Shown here: piece after piece, positions 58,308-64,000 of the stretch | How positions within the stretch are numbered: position 1 is the stretch's first letter | Layout: each line of letters opens with the position of its first letter | Source of the DNA: Membranipora membranacea | Taxonomy: Eukaryota; Bryozoa; Gymnolaemata; Cheilostomatida; Membraniporidae | Assembly: GCA_914767715.1 (NCBI GenBank) | Contig: OU612069.1 | Span: 14,507,387-14,571,386, forward strand | Reading direction: 5' to 3' | Length of the DNA: 64,000 nucleotides | Notes under the pieces: model-generated | What the model saw: only the letters and a program-made list of their open reading frames with translations | The model's database searches: none | What the model was told of the DNA's origin: nothing | Position numbers and translations under genes: made by a program

Positions 58308-58980
58308 GATGCTTTTCTCAACTAAACGGCATAAACTTGACAGTCCAACTCTAGAATTAAATGGTGTAAAAATACATTTTTGTTACATTGTAAAATATTT
58401 GGGAGTACTCTTTGATAACAACTTACGATTTGAAAATCATGTCAATAATGTTGTAACAAAAGCAAATCAGAGGATGTTTGTCATCAGAACTTTTAATTAC
58501 CAGAGTACAAAGCCTTTAGTCTAAATGTTATTCAAGAGTTTTATTGTATCCATTCTCAACTACTGCCTGCCTATTTTGTTCACTAGTATCTATTCACGAG
58601 ACAAGAAAGCGCTGAGGAAGTTTTTTAAACAGGGTGACAGACTAGGTCTCGATATTTGGGACCTAGATTCTGTCATATAAAAACGAACTAAGAACTTGGC
58701 CCTGCAGGTAATACTTGACGATGAACATTTTATAAACGATTTTCTTCAGAAACTCCCTTCAGGCAGATATCGAAGCCTTAAATACAGAACTGCCTGGGGG
58801 AAAGACTCCTTCCTCAGACGTTTGATTTCAATATTACAGGATATCTTTTAATCCACTAGAAGTCAGACTTCTTCACTCATTTTGCATATTTCTTTTTGGT
58901 TTTCCCTACTCATGTAACAGTATTAACACTCAATCTCGCAGCATACCTAATGTTTGTGACAAAATAAACCAACCAACCAA
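58308..58980 (+). mobile_element. CR1/L2-like insertion in unit B'
   Basis: It has the same insertion point and target duplication (CTCA at 58304-58307 and 58981-58984) and the same length as 47847-48519. It reads VKYLGVLFDNNLRFENHVNN and VIRTFNYQSTKPLV. It has its own extra stop at 58678 and substitutions elsewhere, so it has drifted since duplication. Confidence 0.85.
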
Positions 58981-59179
58981 CTCATATGATTTGAGTTGTG
59001 CGCTCTTCTTTCATGGTGGGACAACTTGCAGGGATTAGGTGTATCAATGAGTGATTATCCCGTTAATACTATTTCTGTTGACAAGCACCTGTTCGGGGAT
59101 CATGAAATTGATGGTTATATTATTGTGATTATATTTGGATAATTAGTTCAATAGTTGAGGTTAGGAATTTTTATTTCAA

Positions 59180-59306
59180 TGAGTAGAGGATTTGGTGTGA
59201 GCTCTTCCGTGTAGTATCCTGCAGTGATGTAGAGTTGTCCAACACAGTTATATTCAAAAGTTCCAAATTGCCAGTTTCCTATAAGTATGGCCTGCCTGCC
59301 AGCTGT
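59180..59306 (-). other. Exon-like block alpha (copy in unit B'), open
   Basis: This is the cleanest copy. The acceptor TTTTTAG precedes ACAGCT. The reading is TAGRQAILIGNWQFGTFEYN, then CVGQLYITAGYYTEELTPNP. At the end the sequence reads on to ATTGAAATAAAA without the GT donor seen in the A copies. The protein family is unknown. Confidence 0.4.
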
Positions 59307-60078
59307 CTAAAAATTTATCTAATTGATAAAAATTAGTCATCCACAGTAGTTACCTCTAATTCCAACAGGTATCATCTCTATTACAGTATCACATTGAATG
59401 TAATAAAATTGTTAAAACATGCTTAGGTTTATAAAAGGAATACTGAACTGAACTCACTATTAGGCTGCGGAAGTATAATTGTGCAGCTTACAAATCAGGT
59501 GGCTCGATAAAATGATAACATCTGAATGCTCTTTTTATAGCATGCGATGCTTAAATTATTATGCAGAGGAAACAGTGGGTTAATTTCCCTACACCCTACA
59601 GGAGGCAGTGCATAACTCTGCCTATTAATTTTGCATATAACAATTCTAACATCAGAAAATTCTCAGTGAAATGATTGAAGATCATTGCATGCGTTATGTA
59701 CTACATGACTGAGGTAATGTGCAAAATACTTATTCGAAAAAGATCCTACAAGTTTAAAAGATTTAAACACCACAAAACTTTTGGGAGTTTTCCCCCTTGG
59801 GATGAATTATATATCTTGTTTTGTTGTTGGAGCAATTAAATAATTTTATTGTTATTTTTGTGGTGTTATATAATCCAGTTAAACCTTGATGATCAAGTAT
59901 CCGATTGGTGTACTATTAACAGTGCATTGTTATTATCCATACTAAGAAAAGGCAGTAGTTTACCTTGTGCACTCTTACTTACATATTAGCTGGTTGTTAT
60001 TTAAGAAGTTACACAAGCTATAAAACTAAATATTAAATTTAATTGTTTTTGTGAGTCCTTTTTACATAGAGGGCTAAA

Positions 60079-60520
60079 ACATGATTCAATTTTTTGATGC
60101 TGTCGTTTGGCATGTTTTTTTAGAGCAAAAGTGACCCCTATGAAGACGGACGCTGACGGAGAACGAAAAGCCGCAGAGTTAAACGGTTTGCAGATTCGAG
60201 ATCAGCAGGAGTAAAAAATCATGCATTTTGTCATTTTGCACTCACAAGTTCACCCGCATCATTGTGCTTAGATTAAACAAGGATAATCAACTTCAGGGCA
60301 CTATTGGGTATTTTGGGAAATTTTTTCATATTGAAGTTATTCAAATTATAAAATGTTTCATAAATTATGTATATATTTACGCAAGATAAAATTGGAAAGA
60401 AATTCAGAAATAAAGTCGGAACTAAACTCGGAAAAAAAAGGAAACAAAATCGGGATTATAATCAGAAATAAAATCGGGAATAAAATCGGGAAATCATACA
60501 CATAAACATAATATAAGACT
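60079..60520 (+). repeat. Second copy of the 14.6-kb dispersed repeat
   Basis: GATTCAATTTTTTGATGC to CAGCAGGAG matches 14800-14930 with few differences. The block corresponding to 14931-15235 is missing here, so the two copies differ by about 300 bp at CAGCAGGAG / AAATCATGCATTTTG. It ends in degenerate AATAAAATCGG repeats. Confidence 0.65.
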
Positions 60521-60712
60521 GTACTTTGACCTCATCCTCAACATTTTTCATATCTTACAGGTTCAGCTGTCAATCTCAACAACATTGAACACCACTCAGA
60601 CTTTGATTCTAGAAACATATAGAACAATTATTTAAATTTATTCATCATTAGCAGGTTTAAATGTAGCTTTTTAGCCAACCCTTTGAGGTGCGATTTAAAA
60701 TTGATTGATAAT

Positions 60713-61285
60713 TTTGATTAAAATGCCGTGATTAATTGTATCAAAGGCCTTGGAAAAGTCTAAAAAAACACCCTGTGTAATTTTTTTGGTATTAGAAATT
60801 GTTGTATGGCTTATCCATTATAAAATTTATAGCATCTGTAGTGCTTCTCTTGGTTCGAAAATTCGAAATCGGCCGATAGTTTGTGCAAGTATTTTTATCA
60901 CCCTTTTGTATAGTGGTTTAACCCGAGCAATTTTTAGGCAATCTGGAAAAATGGATGTTTTGATATCTGAATTTGTAAGATAAACTAAAACCGGGATTAA
61001 GATAAATTTGCATTCTTTTAAAGATCGCATTAGAATACCATCTGGCCCAGTCGCCTTCTGATTTGAAAAACTGTCAATTACTTTTAAAATGTCATTAGTA
61101 TCGATTTCATAGAGTTCCAATTTTGCATTTATTTGGGTGTTATTTTTTTCAAAATAATACTCAGGAGAGTAGTTGGGGAGAGGGAGGTTTGATGAAATTT
61201 CCGCCCCTATCTCAGTAAAAAAGCCATTAAAAGTGTTTGCAATAACTTCTTTGTCTTCAATCACACTTCCTGCTTGATCTTTCAA
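60713..61285 (-). pseudogene. Non-LTR reverse transcriptase fragment (CR1/L2-like), minus strand
   Basis: The reading starts with KDQAGSVIEDKEVIANTFNG, FFTEIGAEISSNL, then the RT entry block NQKATGPDGILMRSLKEC and FPDCLKIARVKPLYKR. After frameshifts it continues at 60722-60775 with QGVFLDFSKAFDTINHGIL, which holds the first catalytic Asp of RT (motif A). A TAA follows and the rest of the palm is not present. Part of the sequence before 61285 (upstream on this strand) is also element-like. Confidence 0.8.
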
Positions 61286-61627
61286 AATAATAGGTTTTTC
61301 AGCTTGAGAATTTTTATTCAGAATTGTGTTTAAAAATCTCCATTTTTCGTTCTGGTTGGATTGGCAGTATAAAAACTCTTTTTTTTGTAAAATTCAGTCT
61401 TTAGGCCAGAAGTAGCTATAGCCTAAGTTGTTATGGCACGGACAATATTTGATGGCAGGATTCTGATCACTTTTTATACTACATCAATATATGTTCTGTA
61501 AAATTCACCGGGTGTACCCAGTTGTAGTGGTCATATTTTGAAAATAAATGGAAATTCGTTTTCAATTTAAATGAAGAGAACATAAATCCTCAAGCTGACC
61601 TACTTGTATAGAGGACCAATCATCAGT
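61286..61627. other. Upstream remains of the non-LTR element, otherwise unrecognised
   Basis: On the minus strand the first part (to about 61390) may continue the RT element upstream (FLYCQSNQNEKWRFLNTIL type reading). No gene is recognised up to the hAT boundary at 61628. Confidence 0.4.
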
Positions 61628-63470
61628 CAGGGCCGTATCCTACGGCACGGCTGCTAGGGCCTGGCCCTACCCATAATAGATAATTATCAAAGTTGTGAAA
61701 AGGTCAAAAATGGCATAATAAACCAATATAACATACGACCCCCTTACACAATTTTTCATAATCACTCAGTTTAGTGACAACATGACAATAACATTAGCTT
61801 ATTTCCTCTCACTGATCAGACATGATCATTTGCTTAGAGTGAAGTACAACCCATCAACCAGTTTATTTATCCAACTGCTAGGTATTTCGGGCTAACTTTG
61901 GATTTCCCAAAGCCCTCAATGATAGCTAATGAATTTCATCAGTCTATTATCAACATTATTATGTAAAGAGCTCATGGTCAGGTTAAGGTCATATAAAGGC
62001 ATTCTTATAAAGTTGTGGCAAGAATGGAGGATACATCCAGCTTATTTAAAGCAACTTCTGCAAGTTCTGCAAGGAAAAAGCTTCAAGCATTCATCTACAG
62101 GTGAGCTGGTACATGCAAAGCAAATATTTCATGGCTAAACTGGCAGTTCCTTCCTATTCCTACCAAATTATGCCCACACTGAGACTGAGTTCATTTTCCA
62201 CATCTTATCTTCTCTAGACTAACCAACAAAGTGAGGTTGAGAGTTTAATGTTGGCAAATCCATTGGACAATAGATTCAAATGTAAGTGGAAAGTTACCCT
62301 CCCTGTCCAAGGGAGCAGAAGTGCCCCGGCATCAACGATGTAACTATCCATGCTGCCTCATGGGATTCAGCTAATAGCACAAATTGATAGACATGTCAAT
62401 GCTTAGGAGAGGAGTTGTAAAGATAGCCAGAATTTGGTGTCATTGTTCAACTTCATGTTGCGTAATCAATAAATTGCTACCAAGCTAATGCTATATGGCA
62501 TTGTTTCATCAACCTCACGATAAAAGCTGTGCTCTGTGTATATTTGTCAGATGTTATCCGCCAAAGGAAGGCCGAGTGAGATGGACACCTGTCCGGTTAG
62601 ACGACTGTAATGGGACTGGTGTGATGTTATCCATAAAAGAGAAAAGTCACCAGTTTTATATGGATGTTTTTGACCTGGCCATAAATGGCATCAAAGCCAG
62701 GTTCGAGCAGAAGGGCATCGAATTGCTCTTGCAGATCGAGTTGCTCCTTTGCTCTGGTGCAAATCCTGCCACATCCACATCCACAATATGTGATGCTTAT
62801 GGCTTTGATAGCTTTGATCTTGAGGCCGAATTGAGGGTTTATAAGAAGGACGACGACATTGTGAAAGACGATATCACAACTGTGATAGCGTCTTATAAAA
62901 ATAAACTAATAATAAACGAGTCATTATATAATATCATATACAAAATTTTGAAACTGATTGTAGTGTTACCCGCCACAAATGCGTCTAGTGAGCGCTCATT
63001 CTTTGCTCTCAGTAGGCTCAAGACAGCTGGGCGTACATCAATGATGCAGGATAGATTAAATCATCTATTACTGCTACATGTTCACAAGAACAAAACGGAT
63101 ACACTGGACATTCAATCTGTCATCAGAGATTTTGTTCAGTGTCATCCAAGTAGAGAAAGTTCCATTGCGGTGTATAAGTAAGGCTTGGTCAATTCAATAG
63201 TTATGGATATATCAATATTTTTGTTGGCATAATATAAAGAATAATTGGTATAGACAGTTACAATAAAACTCACACATAAACCCAAAGCAGAAGATAGCCT
63301 TGTAATGCAAATAATAGTGTTCTTGTGCGATAATTTCGCCTTAAAAGCTCAGGCGTCCGGGGCTTCGCCCCAGACCCCGTTGGGGAGGCTTACAGTGCCC
63401 CCCCAAACCCCCCAGCTGGGTTGTGTGGCCGCTTGGCCCTACCAACCAAAAGTTGAAGGATACCCCCCTG
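61628..63470 (+). mobile_element. hAT transposon, 1843 bp, with 8-bp target duplication
   Basis: It starts CAGGGCCGTATCCT and ends AGGATACCCCCCTG, imperfect inverted repeats of the hAT type. The 8-bp TCATCAGT is present directly on both sides (61620-61627 and 63471-63478) without change. It encodes only the C-terminal part of a transposase (62495-63181), so it is an internally shortened, probably non-autonomous copy. A GC-rich stretch (CCGGGGCTTCGCCCCAGACC) lies just inside the right end. Confidence 0.9.
62495..63181 (+). pseudogene. hAT transposase C-terminal part (dimerisation domain)
   Basis: The last 80 residues (LPATNASSERSFFALSRLKT, AGRTSMMQDRLNHLLLLHVH) are the hAT C-terminal dimerisation domain, of the type found in ZMYM1-like transposases. 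Before it are KARFEQKGIELLLQIELLLC and YGFDSFDLEAELRVYKKDDD, the end of the catalytic/insertion region. The N-terminal zinc finger and two of the three catalytic acidic residues are not present. The ATG at 62495 is not a credible native start. A short stretch at 62024-62101 (MEDTSSLFKATSASSARKKL) may be another exon-like remnant. Confidence 0.85.
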
Positions 63471-63549
63471 TCATCAGTGTGATAATAAAGAAATCTATTT
63501 ATAAAATACTCAATCACATCAACTTGAATTTGGCATTGACATAGCAAAT

Positions 63550-63670
63550 CTTAATAATGCATCTTTGTACGGTGCTATTGACTTACGCCCAGCCTTTGTT
63601 AAATTTAACTCTCATGCTTTAGCAGATGACATAATACAAGGAAGCATGAACATGTCTAACAAAAAATGAC
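63550..63670 (+). other. Coding-like tract, unrecognised
   Basis: The plus strand reads DIANLNNASLYGAIDLRPAF, VKFNSHALADDIIQGSMNMS and then NKK and a TGA. Its protein-like composition contrasts with the surrounding DNA. It may belong to the same locus as the next feature. Confidence 0.3.
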
Positions 63671-63687
63671 GGTATCACTTTGACTAA

Positions 63688-63948
63688 CATTATGGAGTGT
63701 ATTATTCACTTTGAGAAAGTAGATGAAGCAGCCTAGAGTGTTGTTTTGTCAGCCTCAAAGCTTGCTGAACTCAAATATGTGGCTAAAGAGTGGGTGAAAA
63801 CTGGGAAAGAGCCGGAATGCTTCATTGCCAAAAATCTATTGACAATGACAATGGATGAATGTAGTACCTATAAATACCATCGTCTTTGTATGTTCAGATT
63901 TTCTAAATCCAAGCTAGAAAGAGCCAAAGAAAGTGCCATGAAGAGAAA
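63688..63948 (+). pseudogene. First exon of an unrecognised gene or element, with in-frame stop, near the right edge
   Basis: The frame opens MECIIHFEKVDEAA, then a TAG (63735-63737), then SVVLSASKLAELKYVAKEWV, KTGKEPECFIAKNLLTMTMD and ECSTYKYHRLCMFRFSKSKL, then ERAKESAMKRK and an AAG/GTATGT donor. The spacing of Cys/His residues (CII, C-x-x-x-x-YH-x-x-C) suggests a zinc-binding N-terminus of a type I have seen in uncharacterised cnidarian and sponge proteins, but I cannot name it. The stop means the exon is either mutated or read from a later start. The rest lies beyond 64000. Confidence 0.45.
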
Positions 63949-64000
63949 GGTATGTATAGAAAATGCTCATGATTCAGGATTTACTCTCAAGGTATTAATT

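Larger units (their letters stand above)
57470..60079. repeat. Repeat unit B' (second copy)
   Basis: It is a direct repeat of 46960-49880. It lacks about 200 bp (equivalent of 48605-48805) near 59060. The alpha block at 59180-59306 is open here: TAGRQAILIGNWQFGTFEYN, then CVGQLYITAGYYTEELTPNP. Homology ends at AAAACATGAT, where the 14.6-kb-type repeat begins. Confidence 0.8.

Overview
This window looks like nuclear DNA of an invertebrate animal, most likely a demosponge. It is AT-rich, its genes are small exons with GT-AG introns, and no long conserved prokaryote-style ORFs are present. A RING / B-box / coiled-coil / beta-propeller (TRIM-NHL type) gene is the clearest host gene, and that family is strongly expanded in sponges. 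BEL/Pao, CR1/L2-like, hAT and several MITE-like elements fill much of the rest. The species assignment is inference.

Layout. (1) 1-3281: the left edge of a diverged repeat unit (A1), carrying a U2-snRNA-derived insertion. (2) 3282-14613: two BEL/Pao retrotransposon copies in head-to-tail order, apparently sharing the middle LTR. Copy 1 spans gag to the DUF5641-like tail but has lost part of its reverse transcriptase. Copy 2 stops before RT. (3) 14613-15620: a repeat also present at 60079-60520. (4) 16032-26752: a minus-strand RING/B-box/coiled-coil/NHL gene with at least seven exons. Its introns hold a near-perfect 674-bp foldback element, a 647-bp TIR element and RT remains. (5) 27943-30070: a CR1/L2-like non-LTR element split by a 0.5-kb inverted-repeat element. 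(6) 30.6-32.3 kb: a possible terminal exon and another foldback element. (7) 33-40.8 kb: an old, diverged direct-repeat array without a recognisable gene, with G-tracts, a 118-bp hairpin MITE, an RT fragment, a 16-bp minisatellite and a tRNA-derived SINE head. (8) 42484-44414: the 3' exons of an unrecognised minus-strand host gene. (9) 44285-49880 and 53935-60079: a roughly 6-kb A-B segmental duplication in direct orientation. Between the copies lie a Foldback-type transposon with minisatellite arms (49938-51395) and a first-exon candidate (53277-53462). (10) 60.7-61.3 kb: a minus-strand RT fragment. (11) 61628-63470: a hAT element with an intact 8-bp target duplication. (12) 63.5-64.0 kb: coding-like exons of an unrecognised family, cut by the window edge.

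The most notable unexplained structure is the A/B repeat family. Inside it two short exon-like blocks on the minus strand (called alpha and beta here) recur with protein-level similarity, sometimes with splice-like borders, and match no family I recognise. Because the copies are paralogous, they serve as empty-site controls for several transposon insertions, and those boundaries can be read directly from the sequence. I found no CRISPR, operon or phage-like system, and none is expected here.
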